Below, piece by piece: positions 6,609-13,375 of a stretch of 25,278 nt of DNA. Under the pieces are notes generated by a model. The model made no database searches and had not been told where the DNA came from. It was given only the letters and a program-made list of their open reading frames with translations. The position numbers and the translations under genes are program-made. The stretch's first letter is position 1, and the number at the start of each line of letters is the position of its first letter. Origin of the DNA: an uncultured bacterium (lineage in GTDB: Bacteria; Actinomycetota; Coriobacteriia; Coriobacteriales; Coriobacteriaceae). The stretch is taken from NCBI GenBank assembly GCA_905215205.1, contig CAJMPK010000008.1, positions 1 to 25,278 on the forward strand, written 5' to 3'.

Positions 6609-7422
6609 AGCAGTGGCGGTACTCGGCGATGATGAAGTCGATATCGGTCTGGAGCGTGTCCAAATTTGCCAGGCGCTCTTTGTCGGCAGGGCGTGTGCGG
6701 TAGTAGTACGGCGTCATCTGGAACACCGCCTCGATGTCGGCCTGGGTCTGGAGCGTAATATTCGCAGATACCCGCTGCGTTCCGACCAACTCGAGCTCGG
6801 TAGTCTTCGGCAGCTTCTCGTCGTTAAGGTACGGCGTATCGTAGAGCACTTCCTTAAGCCCAAACAGATGACGGGCACCCGGCACCACGGTGTAGAGCGA
6901 GCCCTCCGGCGCCAGCACGCGGGCAAACTCGCGCTCGTTAAAGGGAGCAAAGAGCTCGGTCACCATATCGAAGGCGCCATCGGCCACGGGGATGTCCTTC
7001 ATGTTGGCCACGAAGTAGGTCGCATCGCCGCGCTTGGCGGCAAGGCGCACCATCTCTTTGCCCAGGTCAAAGCCGTAAGCATCCACGCCCGGCACCGCGC
7101 CCATGGCGCTGGTGTAGTAGCCCTCGCCGCAGCAAATATCGAGCAAGGTCAGCTGCTTGCCCGTATACGCCCCGTGCTCTGCCGCCCGCTCGTGCACCAG
7201 CTCGACCATCGCATCGCGCAACGGCGCATAGTAACCGCGGTTCAGAAAGTCGCGACGGCTGCGTGCCTGCGACTTGGGATCGCCCATGGAGTCGCCGCTC
7301 TTGGACGAGCGCAGGAGATATAGATAGCCCTCGCGCGCACGGTCAAACCGGTGCCCACCCGCGCATGCAGCACCGCGTTCGTCATCCACCAGCGGCTCAT
7401 GGCAAACGGGACACAACAACAT
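6607..7422 (-). CDS. rlmA: 23S rRNA (guanine-N1)-methyltransferase RlmA family
   Basis: A 271-residue protein matching RlmA. The N-terminal zinc site uses C4, C7, C20 and H24 (CPVC...CAGGHRFD), followed by the family-typical REGYLYLL and the GDPKSQARSRRDFLNRGYYAPLRDAM linker region. The methyltransferase domain has motif I LLDICCGEGYYT (about 92-103), then YGFDLGKEM and TELFAPFNEREFARVLAPEG. RlmA enzymes methylate N1 of G745 (RlmA-I) or G748 (RlmA-II/TlrB) of 23S rRNA, the latter giving tylosin-type macrolide resistance in some actinobacteria. Which position is used here cannot be read from sequence. TAAGGAG lies 5 nt before the ATG. Its stop codon overlaps a palindrome, and another palindrome lies in its upstream region. 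It is divergent from the MATE gene. Confidence 0.9.
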   Translation of the reverse strand: MLLCPVCHEPLVDDERGAACAGGHRFDRAREGYLYLLRSSKSGDSMGDPKSQARSRRDFLNRGYYAPLRDAMVELVHERAAEHGAYTGKQLTLLDICCGEGYYTSAMGAVPGVDAYGFDLGKEMVRLAAKRGDATYFVANMKDIPVADGAFDMVTELFAPFNEREFARVLAPEGSLYTVVPGARHLFGLKEVLYDTPYLNDEKLPKTTELELVGTQRVSANITLQTQADIEAVFQMTPYYYRTRPADKERLANLDTLQTDIDFIIAEYRHC

Positions 7423-7475
7423 GGCAACTCCTTAGCGCGAACAACACAACGCCCACCATTGTCGCACGCCTTCCC

Positions 7476-7539
7476 CGCCTAGTCATTGGGGACGTTCTTG
7501 AATGAGTAATCGTTTTAGAACGTCCCCAATGACTAGGCG
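7476..7539. repeat. REP-like palindrome C, 23-bp perfect arms
   Basis: Arms 7476-7498 and 7517-7539 are perfect reverse complements with an 18-nt loop. The stem contains ATTGGGGACGTTCT, so GGGAC/GTCCC is present again. It lies in the divergent gap between rlmA and the MATE gene, where a terminator would not be expected, and is the longest perfect palindrome in the window. Confidence 0.8.
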
Positions 7540-7600
7540 ATTAGGAGTATCATCGTCTGCGCAAATAAGCACAAAAGAGCATGTTAGAGATTGAGAGCGT

Positions 7601-8983
7601 ATGGCTGACACCGTATCTAAGCACATTGACATGACCACCGGATCGCTGTGGCGCAATGTTCCCCTGTTCGCCTTCCCTGTGGCCGCCACGAGCATCTTGG
7701 AGCAACTGTCGAACCTCATCGCCACGGTCATCATCGGTAACTTCTCGGGCGACCAGGGAACCCTCGCCATGGCGGCGGTCGGCTCCAATGTTCCGCTTAC
7801 CAGTCTTATGCTCAACCTGTTTATTGGCATGTCGCTTGGCTCCAACGTGGTCATCGCCAACGCTATCGGCCGCAACGATCAGAACATGGTCAAACGCGCC
7901 GTCCATACCTCGATTCTTATGGCACTTGTGGGCTTTGTCGTCATCGCACTGGGCGAGATCTTTGCCGAGCCCATGCTCGCCGCGCTCAACGTTCCCGCCG
8001 AAACCATGCCGCTCGCTTCGCTCTACCTACGCGTCTTTTTGCTCAGCATGCCCTCGATCTTGCTTTACAACTTTGAGGCCGCGATCTTCCGCTCCGTCGG
8101 CATCACCCGCATGCCGCTGCAGGCGCTTGCCGTGTCCACCGTCCTCAACATTGGCCTGGACCTCATCTTTGTCCCCGTACTCCACTGGGGCGTCGCGGGC
8201 GTCGCCATCGCCACCGCCATCGCCTACACCGTCAGCGCCGCTACGCTCTTTATCCGCCTGCTCAAGACCGACTCCGTCGTCCGCGTCACCCCGCGCGACC
8301 TGGCTATCGACCCCGTCGCCCTCAAGCGCATCGTCAAGATCGGCCTGCCCGCCGGCATCCAGAGCGCCGTCTTTGCCGTCGCCAACATCATCATCCAGTC
8401 TGCTATCAACAGCCTGGGCACCGAGGTCATGGCGGCATCGAGCGCCGCTATGAGCTTGGAGTACGTATGCTACAACCTGCTCAACAGCTTTAGCCAGGCT
8501 TGCACCACCTTTGTGGGACAAAACCACGGTGCCCGCCAGATCGACCGCTGCACCAAAACGCTCAAGGTCTGCCTGGTCGAAGGCGGTATCGTTGCACTCA
8601 CCACGATCATCGTTATTGTCGGCCTGGGGCGCGAGATCTTGTCGCTGTTCAACAGCGATCCCAACATCGTCTCGATCGGCTATATCCGCGTGTGTTCGAT
8701 CTTCCCGGCGTACGCCTTTAGCATGTTCTACGAAAACATGTCCGGCTACCTACGCGGCTTTGGTATCTCGCTCACGCCCGCCCTCATCACCATGATCTGC
8801 GTCTGCGGCATCCGCTTCTATTGGGTGTTCTGCGTGTTCCCGCACTTCCGCACCTTTGCGAACATCATGATGGTCTACCCCATCAGCCTGGGCACCACGG
8901 CGTTCTTTATGGTCGTGGCGGTGCTACTTTGCCACCCGGCACGCACCTATCGCGCCACCCAAGCCAAAGCGACAGCCCGCTAA
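7601..8983 (+). CDS. MATE-family multidrug/sodium exporter
   Basis: A 460-residue integral membrane protein with about 12 membrane helices in two MATE repeats. The first repeat starts MTTGSLWRNVPLFAFPVAATSILEQL and includes the conserved AVGSNVPLTSLMLNLFIGMSLGSNVVIA segment; the second starts LKRIVKIGLPAGIQSAVFAVANIIIQSAIN, with the typical CTTFVGQNHGARQIDRCTK loop. MATE proteins export cationic drugs or metabolites against Na+ or H+ gradients at the cytoplasmic membrane. Length is normal. The ATG at 7601 has only a weak GAGA-type ribosome binding site; an internal ATG at 7631 has none. It follows a 23-bp palindrome and is convergent with the LysR gene 27 bp away. The substrate cannot be assigned. 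Confidence 0.92.
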   Translation: MADTVSKHIDMTTGSLWRNVPLFAFPVAATSILEQLSNLIATVIIGNFSGDQGTLAMAAVGSNVPLTSLMLNLFIGMSLGSNVVIANAIGRNDQNMVKRAVHTSILMALVGFVVIALGEIFAEPMLAALNVPAETMPLASLYLRVFLLSMPSILLYNFEAAIFRSVGITRMPLQALAVSTVLNIGLDLIFVPVLHWGVAGVAIATAIAYTVSAATLFIRLLKTDSVVRVTPRDLAIDPVALKRIVKIGLPAGIQSAVFAVANIIIQSAINSLGTEVMAASSAAMSLEYVCYNLLNSFSQACTTFVGQNHGARQIDRCTKTLKVCLVEGGIVALTTIIVIVGLGREILSLFNSDPNIVSIGYIRVCSIFPAYAFSMFYENMSGYLRGFGISLTPALITMICVCGIRFYWVFCVFPHFRTFANIMMVYPISLGTTAFFMVVAVLLCHPARTYRATQAKATAR

Positions 8984-9010
8984 ACACCGCACTCAACGCC
9001 ACGCCAGTCA

Positions 9011-9877
9011 TTAATTGACAATATGCGAGCTCATATAGTCGATAAAGTGCCTCGTGGCGATGGGCATGGTGTCCCAGCTGCGCCAGGCGGCCACCACGTC
9101 GCGCGAGGGGGCATGCACGATGGGCCGCACACGAATATCGGCTCGCATGCCCTCCACAGTACGACGGTAGAGCATGCTCACGCCTAGACCCTCCTCCACC
9201 ATCGCCATGATGGTGTAATCGTCGGTCACCTCACTCGTCACGTGCGGCGACAGCCCGTGCGTCGCGAATGCATCGAGCACCAGACTCTGTTCGCCCTCAT
9301 CCAGCAGCACAAACGGCTCGGACGCCAGGTCGGCGAGCGTCACCTTTTCCTTTGCCGTCAGCGGATGCGCGGTTGGCAACAATGCCACCAACTCGTCGTG
9401 ATAGACCACACGCTTCTCGAGGCCCGCGGTAAACCCGCGCGCCGTAAAGCAAAAATCCACCACGCCGTCGTGCACCCACTGAGCGTTGCGCGTGTAATCG
9501 CCCTGCTTGAGGGTAAAGCGTACGCCCGGGTGCAGCGTACCAAAGTCGCGGATCACACGCGGCAGCACGGTACGGCTCACGTTGGTAAACGTCGCGATGC
9601 GAATATCGGTCGACGAAAGCCCCAGCAGCTCCTGGCGCTTGCCCTCGAGCTCGGCCTCGGCGGTCACAATCTGGCGCAGGTACGGCAGATATTGTTTACC
9701 GTCGCGCGTAAGCGAAACGCCCTGCTTACCGCGCTCGATAAGCGTGGTACCCAGCTCGCGCTCGAGCGCCTTGACGGCCTGGCTCACCGCACTTTGCGTA
9801 TAGCCCAGCTCGTCCGCCGCGCCCTTAAGACTGCCGCGATCGACCACCATACAAACAATCTGATACCGCGATGCCAT
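9011..9877 (-). CDS. LysR-type transcriptional regulator
   Basis: A 288-residue LTTR. The N-terminal winged HTH is at about 1-60 (GSLKGAADELGYTQSAVSQAVKALERELGTTLIERG), with the usual SQSAVSQ-like recognition helix, followed by the substrate-binding domain (about 90-280) containing IRIATFTNVSRTVLPRVIRDFGTLHPGV. GGAGG lies 4 nt before the ATG. It is divergent from the EamA transporter at 10035 across a 157-bp gap. LTTRs commonly control the divergent neighbour, so the EamA gene is its likely target. The effector is unknown. Confidence 0.93.
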   Translation of the reverse strand: MASRYQIVCMVVDRGSLKGAADELGYTQSAVSQAVKALERELGTTLIERGKQGVSLTRDGKQYLPYLRQIVTAEAELEGKRQELLGLSSTDIRIATFTNVSRTVLPRVIRDFGTLHPGVRFTLKQGDYTRNAQWVHDGVVDFCFTARGFTAGLEKRVVYHDELVALLPTAHPLTAKEKVTLADLASEPFVLLDEGEQSLVLDAFATHGLSPHVTSEVTDDYTIMAMVEEGLGVSMLYRRTVEGMRADIRVRPIVHAPSRDVVAAWRSWDTMPIATRHFIDYMSSHIVN

Positions 9878-10034
9878 CGTGCCTCCACATCAATGCAGCT
9901 GTAAACGTTTTGCCAGGGCTTTTCCCGCTAACATTAACATTTCTTAATCATACTGAAGATACATTCGCTTTACTACATCCACATCTGGGAGCAGAATCCT
10001 TTTTATGAAACCGTTCTGTAACAAAAGGAGTCCC
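9878..10034. promoter_or_regulatory. divergent LysR/EamA control region
   Basis: A 157-bp gap, AT-rich in its centre compared with the flanking genes. On the plus strand TTAACA at 9934-9939 and GATACA at 9958-9963 (18-bp spacing) form a weak promoter candidate for the EamA gene. Around it are T-rich/A-rich stretches in which an LTTR T-N11-A box could sit, but I could not single out one convincing site. Confidence 0.35.
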
Positions 10035-10937
10035 ATGGATCGCAAAAAAGCAATCGCGCTCTCATTTTCCGTTCCCGTCGCATGGGGCTTTTCGTACCCC
10101 CTTATGAAGATCGGCATGGACAGCATGAACGCCACGAACATCGTTGCGCTGCGCTGCATCATCGCCTTTGTGGCCTGCCTGCTGCTCTTCCACAAGCGCG
10201 CTTTCCGCATCAACCGTGACCTGATGGTCCGCGCCGCCATCATCGGCGCCATTATGGCAACCGAGCTCACCTGCATGTGCCTGGGCTCCAGCCTCACCTC
10301 CGCCTCCACTGCCGGCTTTTTGCAGAGCCTGACGGTCGTGATCGTGCCATTTGCCAACGCCGCCCTGCTGCGCCGTGCCCCCGAGCGCAAAGTGCTCGTC
10401 GGCACCGCCATCGTCACCTGCGGTATGTTGCTGCTCTCGGGCGCCGACTTCACCAGCCTGAATCCGGGCGCGATTATCATGCTACTCTCGGCCTTTATCT
10501 ATGCCGGCCACATCATTGTGGCGAAGCGCTTTGTCGAAGATGTCGACCCGCTGGCTCTGGGCGTTTGGCAGCTGGGCTTTGGCGGCTTGTTCTCGGGCAT
10601 CGCCGCATGCGTCTTTGGCGGCTTCACCCTTCCCAGTACGCCCAGCGAGATTGTCGTTGTCGTCGCGCTCGCACTCATCTGCTCTGCCTATGGCTTTATC
10701 ACCCAAACGCTCGTGCAGCCCCACGTGCCTGCCGAGACCACCGGCTTCGCCTTCTCGCTCGAGCCGGTATGCTCCGTCGTCTTCTCGTTCTTCCTGGTCG
10801 GCGAGGTCCTGAGTCCCATCGCCTTCTTTGGTGCCACCCTCATCCTCACCGGCGTCATGGTGGCAACCGTCGAGCTTCCGCGCCTTCGTGCACATGGACA
10901 GGCTCGCATGGCAGGAGCGCCCGAGCACGTCTCGTAG
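10035..10937 (+). CDS. EamA/DMT-family transporter
   Basis: A 300-residue protein with ten predicted membrane helices in two EamA repeats; the first begins ALSFSVPVAWGFSYPLMKIGMD and the second near GAIIMLLSAFIYAGHIIVAKRFVED. The C-terminal repeat ends with the typical AETTGFAFSLEPVCSVVFSFFLVGEVLSP segment. DMT proteins export small metabolites such as amino acids or purines across the inner membrane. The start at 10035 is chosen over the ATG at 10005 because AAAGGAG lies 4 nt before it. It is divergent from the LysR gene, its likely regulator, and 88 bp upstream of ung on the same strand. Confidence 0.9.
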   Translation: MDRKKAIALSFSVPVAWGFSYPLMKIGMDSMNATNIVALRCIIAFVACLLLFHKRAFRINRDLMVRAAIIGAIMATELTCMCLGSSLTSASTAGFLQSLTVVIVPFANAALLRRAPERKVLVGTAIVTCGMLLLSGADFTSLNPGAIIMLLSAFIYAGHIIVAKRFVEDVDPLALGVWQLGFGGLFSGIAACVFGGFTLPSTPSEIVVVVALALICSAYGFITQTLVQPHVPAETTGFAFSLEPVCSVVFSFFLVGEVLSPIAFFGATLILTGVMVATVELPRLRAHGQARMAGAPEHVS

Positions 10938-10963
10938 ACCCCACTCCTTATGCAGCCGCGGCA

Positions 10964-10986
10964 TAAAGGCAACCGGTGCGCCTTTA
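10964..10986. other. small inverted repeat before ung
   Basis: TAAAGGC (10964-10970) and GCCTTTA (10980-10986) form a 7-bp hairpin with a 9-nt loop. A TACAAT -10-like hexamer overlaps its right side (10985-10990), 36 nt before the ung start. It could be an operator or a weak terminator of the EamA gene. Confidence 0.3.
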
Positions 10987-11025
10987 CAATAGATGTCAAC
11001 AGAGCATCTGCCATAAAGGAGCCCC

Positions 11026-11751
11026 ATGGACACCGCAACCCGCGACCGCAACATAGCAACTTGGTTGGGTGATGCGCCGCAGCCGGTACGTAACACTACG
11101 AACCAGCTGCTCGAGCGCATCGCCCTTTTGCGTGCCGAGCAGACCATCTACCCGGCACAAGACGACATCCTCAATGCCCTCGCCTATACGCCGGCCGACC
11201 AGGTCAAGGTTGTCATCCTGGGTCAAGACCCCTATCACGGGCCCAACCAGGCCATGGGGCTGTCGTTCTCGGTCCCTGCGACGCAAACCAAGTTGCCGCC
11301 GAGCCTGCGCAACATCTATAAGGAGCTCAAAGCCGATCTGGGTTGCCCCATTCCCGCCACGGGAGACCTAACCCCATGGGCACAACAGGGCGTCCTGCTC
11401 CTCAACACCACGCTCACCGTGCGCGAGCATGCCGCGAACTCGCACGCCAAGCTGGGCTGGAGCACGCTCACCGACTACGTTATCGAACGCTGCTGCCAGC
11501 TGCCCCAGCCGGTAGTCTTTTTGGCATGGGGCCGCTTTGCCCAGCAGATGGTCGAAGGCAAGCTCGCCGCGACCGGCGCGGGCAAGGCGACCGGCAAGTT
11601 CTGCCTGGCCTCCACGCACCCCTCGCCGCTTTCGGCCAACCGTGCCACGGCAGAACTCCCCGCCTTTATGGGGTCGCGCCCCTTCTCGGCAGCCAATCGG
11701 CTACTCGAACAGCACGGCTCGACCCCCGTCAACTGGACTTGCCTCGGCTAA
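11026..11751 (+). CDS. ung: uracil-DNA glycosylase
   Basis: A 241-residue family-1 UDG that removes uracil from DNA in base excision repair. The water-activating loop is GQDPYHGP at 66-73 with catalytic Asp68 and Tyr70 blocking thymine. The conserved NTTLTVREHAANSHAKLGW segment follows, and the minor-groove loop HPSPLS is at 198-203 with catalytic His198. Length and motifs are normal. AAAGGAG lies 4 nt before the ATG. It is convergent with the SDR gene and shares a hairpin terminator with it. Confidence 0.96.
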   Translation: MDTATRDRNIATWLGDAPQPVRNTTNQLLERIALLRAEQTIYPAQDDILNALAYTPADQVKVVILGQDPYHGPNQAMGLSFSVPATQTKLPPSLRNIYKELKADLGCPIPATGDLTPWAQQGVLLLNTTLTVREHAANSHAKLGWSTLTDYVIERCCQLPQPVVFLAWGRFAQQMVEGKLAATGAGKATGKFCLASTHPSPLSANRATAELPAFMGSRPFSAANRLLEQHGSTPVNWTCLG

Positions 11752-11765
11752 AAACCGATACATCA

Positions 11766-11805
11766 AAAACGCGCCCGACGGCAATCTTGCCATCGGGCGC
11801 GTTTT
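11766..11805. terminator. bidirectional terminator between ung and the SDR gene
   Basis: Arms from AAAACGCGCCCGACGGCAA and TTGCCATCGGGCGCGTTTT pair over 19 bp with one mismatch and a 2-nt loop. The A-run on the left and T-run on the right make it work in both directions, as expected for convergent genes. The SDR stop codon begins at 11807. Confidence 0.85.
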
Positions 11806-11806
11806 G

Positions 11807-12487
11807 TTACTCGGGCCAGATAAACTGGGTGCGGCCGGCCTCGCCACCATCGATCAACAGACTCTGTCCGGTCATAAACCGGTTGGTCACGCCCACAAAG
11901 TAGATCCACTCGGCGATTTCTTGGGCGGTGGCCCAGCGCTTAAGCGGCGTGAGCTCCATAATCTGGTTCCACAGGTGTTCGTCTTCCATCACGCAACGGT
12001 TGAGCGGCGTGATAACGCCACCCGGGTCCACACTGTTGGCGATGGCCTGCGGCGCCAGGCGGTTTGCAAGGTTCTTGGTGTAGGCGATAACGCCGCCCTT
12101 GCTGGCAGCATAGGCGGGAAACTCCGATCCCGTATGTCCGCTCGCCGACCCCACATTGACCACGGATTCGATAGCCGGCGCCGGCTTGGCGGCAAGCCCC
12201 TCCCCCACAAAGGCGTAGCGCTCGGTCACGTTGATGGTGCCACACAGGTTGGCGGCGATGTCGTCAGCCGAATCCTGCACACCGGCAACGTTCACGATTA
12301 CCTGGGGTTCAAGGTCGCCCGGAAACGAGCCCGGCTTGCAGACATCAACAATCAGATGGCGGTAGCGCTCGTGTTCGATCGCCGCCGGCAGCAGATCAAA
12401 GCCCACGACCTCGTGGCCCTCGTCCAAAAAGCGCTGCACGCACGCGGCTCCGATACCGCCCGAAGCGCCCGTGATCAAAACCCGCAT
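11807..12487 (-). CDS. short-chain dehydrogenase/reductase (SDR)
   Basis: A 226-residue classical SDR. The cofactor loop TGASGGIG is at 6-13, NVAG at 66-69 replaces the usual NNAG, the catalytic serine is S114 in GSASG, and YAASK supplies Y126 and K130. The C-terminus carries TGQSLLIDGGEAG as in the family. It is a cytoplasmic NAD(P)H-dependent oxidoreductase; D31 after GFDLL suggests NAD+ preference (inference). AAGGAG lies 5 nt before the ATG. It lies 9 bp downstream of the YhhQ/VUT transporter gene, so the two are almost certainly one operon, but no link between an SDR and queuosine salvage is known to me. Confidence 0.92.
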   Translation of the reverse strand: MRVLITGASGGIGAACVQRFLDEGHEVVGFDLLPAAIEHERYRHLIVDVCKPGSFPGDLEPQVIVNVAGVQDSADDIAANLCGTINVTERYAFVGEGLAAKPAPAIESVVNVGSASGHTGSEFPAYAASKGGVIAYTKNLANRLAPQAIANSVDPGGVITPLNRCVMEDEHLWNQIMELTPLKRWATAQEIAEWIYFVGVTNRFMTGQSLLIDGGEAGRTQFIWPE

Positions 12488-12496
12488 ACTTGCTCC

Positions 12497-13219
12497 TTAG
12501 GCGGTTGCGTGGCGCTCGAGGTACTCGGAACCCACATTCTCGCGCTCCCAGCCACGCACGACCTTGTAGCCCACGGGGCTCAGGAAGACCTCGCACAGCA
12601 GCTCGGCAACGGCGCCCGTCAGCGAGCACATAAGGACCTGCACCCAGGTCCAGCCAAAGAACGTGTGGCTTACCACAATGGCAAAGACCAGGTTGTCGAT
12701 AAACTGGCCAACGCCCGTGGACACATAGGAGCGGAAGGCAAAGCTCGCGAAGTTATTCTTTTTGAGCATACGACCGAGCGACTGGTTGAGCGTGGAGTTA
12801 ACCACGGCGGAAACGAGCATTGCCAGCGAAGAGCCCAGCACCACGTACCAGGTGCCACCGATGGTGGCGTTAAGGGCGGTGTTGACCTCGATCATGCCCG
12901 TGTCGTAGTAGGCGCCCCACATGCCGGGCGTGAGCGAGCATGCCCAAAAGCACAGGCTGACGGCGAGGTTGACCAGCAGCGCGAGGATAGAGATTTTGAT
13001 GGATGCCTCGGCGCCAAAGCGCTTGCAGATCATGTCCTGGCACAAAAAGGAAACCCAGCTCACCACAAAGCCGCAGTCGAGTGCCAGATACGGCAGGCTG
13101 ATAAGCTCTTTGTTGGCCAGCAGGTTCATCATGATGACGCTCACGAAAAACAGCGAAACCGTTGCCGCGGGAATGCTCCGCAACAGGACCTTGTAGTCCT
13201 CCATGACCTTCTTGATCAT
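12497..13219 (-). CDS. queuosine precursor transporter (YhhQ/VUT family)
   Basis: A 240-residue membrane protein with about six helices matching the VUT/YhhQ family (formerly DUF165). The characteristic features are the N-terminal LLANKELISLPYLALDCGFVVSWVSFLCQDMICKRFG region and the conserved STGVGQFIDNLVFAIVV segment late in the protein. YhhQ imports queuosine precursors (preQ0/preQ1), letting bacteria without full de novo synthesis make the Q modification in tRNA. AAAGGAG lies 7 nt before the ATG. It has its own promoter at 13305-13333 and a 5' leader of about 78 nt with a stem-loop and A-rich tail, described separately, which may be a preQ1 riboswitch. The SDR gene follows 9 bp later. Confidence 0.87.
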   Translation of the reverse strand: MIKKVMEDYKVLLRSIPAATVSLFFVSVIMMNLLANKELISLPYLALDCGFVVSWVSFLCQDMICKRFGAEASIKISILALLVNLAVSLCFWACSLTPGMWGAYYDTGMIEVNTALNATIGGTWYVVLGSSLAMLVSAVVNSTLNQSLGRMLKKNNFASFAFRSYVSTGVGQFIDNLVFAIVVSHTFFGWTWVQVLMCSLTGAVAELLCEVFLSPVGYKVVRGWERENVGSEYLERHATA

Positions 13220-13224
13220 TATGT

Positions 13225-13275
13225 ACTCCTTTGGTTTTAGGTTTAACGAGCAGGATATCGGACCCGAACTGCTCG
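13225..13275 (-). promoter_or_regulatory. candidate preQ1-type riboswitch in the leader of the transporter gene
   Basis: In the transcript, CGAGCAG (13275-13269) and CTGCTCG (13253-13247) form a 7-bp stem around a 15-nt loop, followed by the A-rich tail TTAAACCTAAAACCAAAGG that leads straight into the ribosome binding site. The loop has GGGU, which can pair with ACCU in the tail, and UCC, which can pair with GGA of the Shine-Dalgarno sequence, giving an H-type pseudoknot like translational preQ1-I switches. An alternative hairpin CCGA/TCGG overlaps the main stem. The loop is longer than in known preQ1-I examples, so this is an inference. Confidence 0.4.
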
Positions 13276-13304
13276 GACGCCCCGGTCTTGAGACGACGGT
13301 GGGT

Positions 13305-13333
13305 ATGATAGCCGCTCACGCGGCATCAGGCAA
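13305..13333 (-). promoter_or_regulatory. promoter of the YhhQ/VUT-SDR operon
   Basis: On the minus strand -35 TTGCCT (13328-13333) and -10 TATCAT (13305-13310) are separated by 17 bp. The start of transcription is expected near 13298, leaving a leader of about 78 nt before the ATG at 13219. Confidence 0.6.
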
Positions 13334-13342
13334 GCAATCGGC

Positions 13343-13366
13343 GCGGCGGCCCCGCAGGGCCACCGC
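13343..13366 (-). terminator. GC-rich hairpin after prfC
   Basis: GCGGCGGCCC (13343-13352) and GGGCCACCGC (13357-13366) form a 10-bp stem with one wobble and a 4-nt loop, just after the prfC stop codon. There is no U tract, so it may only stall or protect the 3' end. Confidence 0.4.
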
Positions 13367-13375
13367 ACTGGTGCG

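Noticed and set aside
11537..13240. 567-codon open frame on the plus strand across ung end, SDR and transporter
   Set aside because: It runs antisense to two recognised genes and through the bidirectional terminator at 11766-11805; codon content is a mirror of those genes.
13343..13366. Calling the GC-rich hairpin after prfC a definite rho-independent terminator
   Set aside because: No T-run follows the stem; listed only with low confidence.
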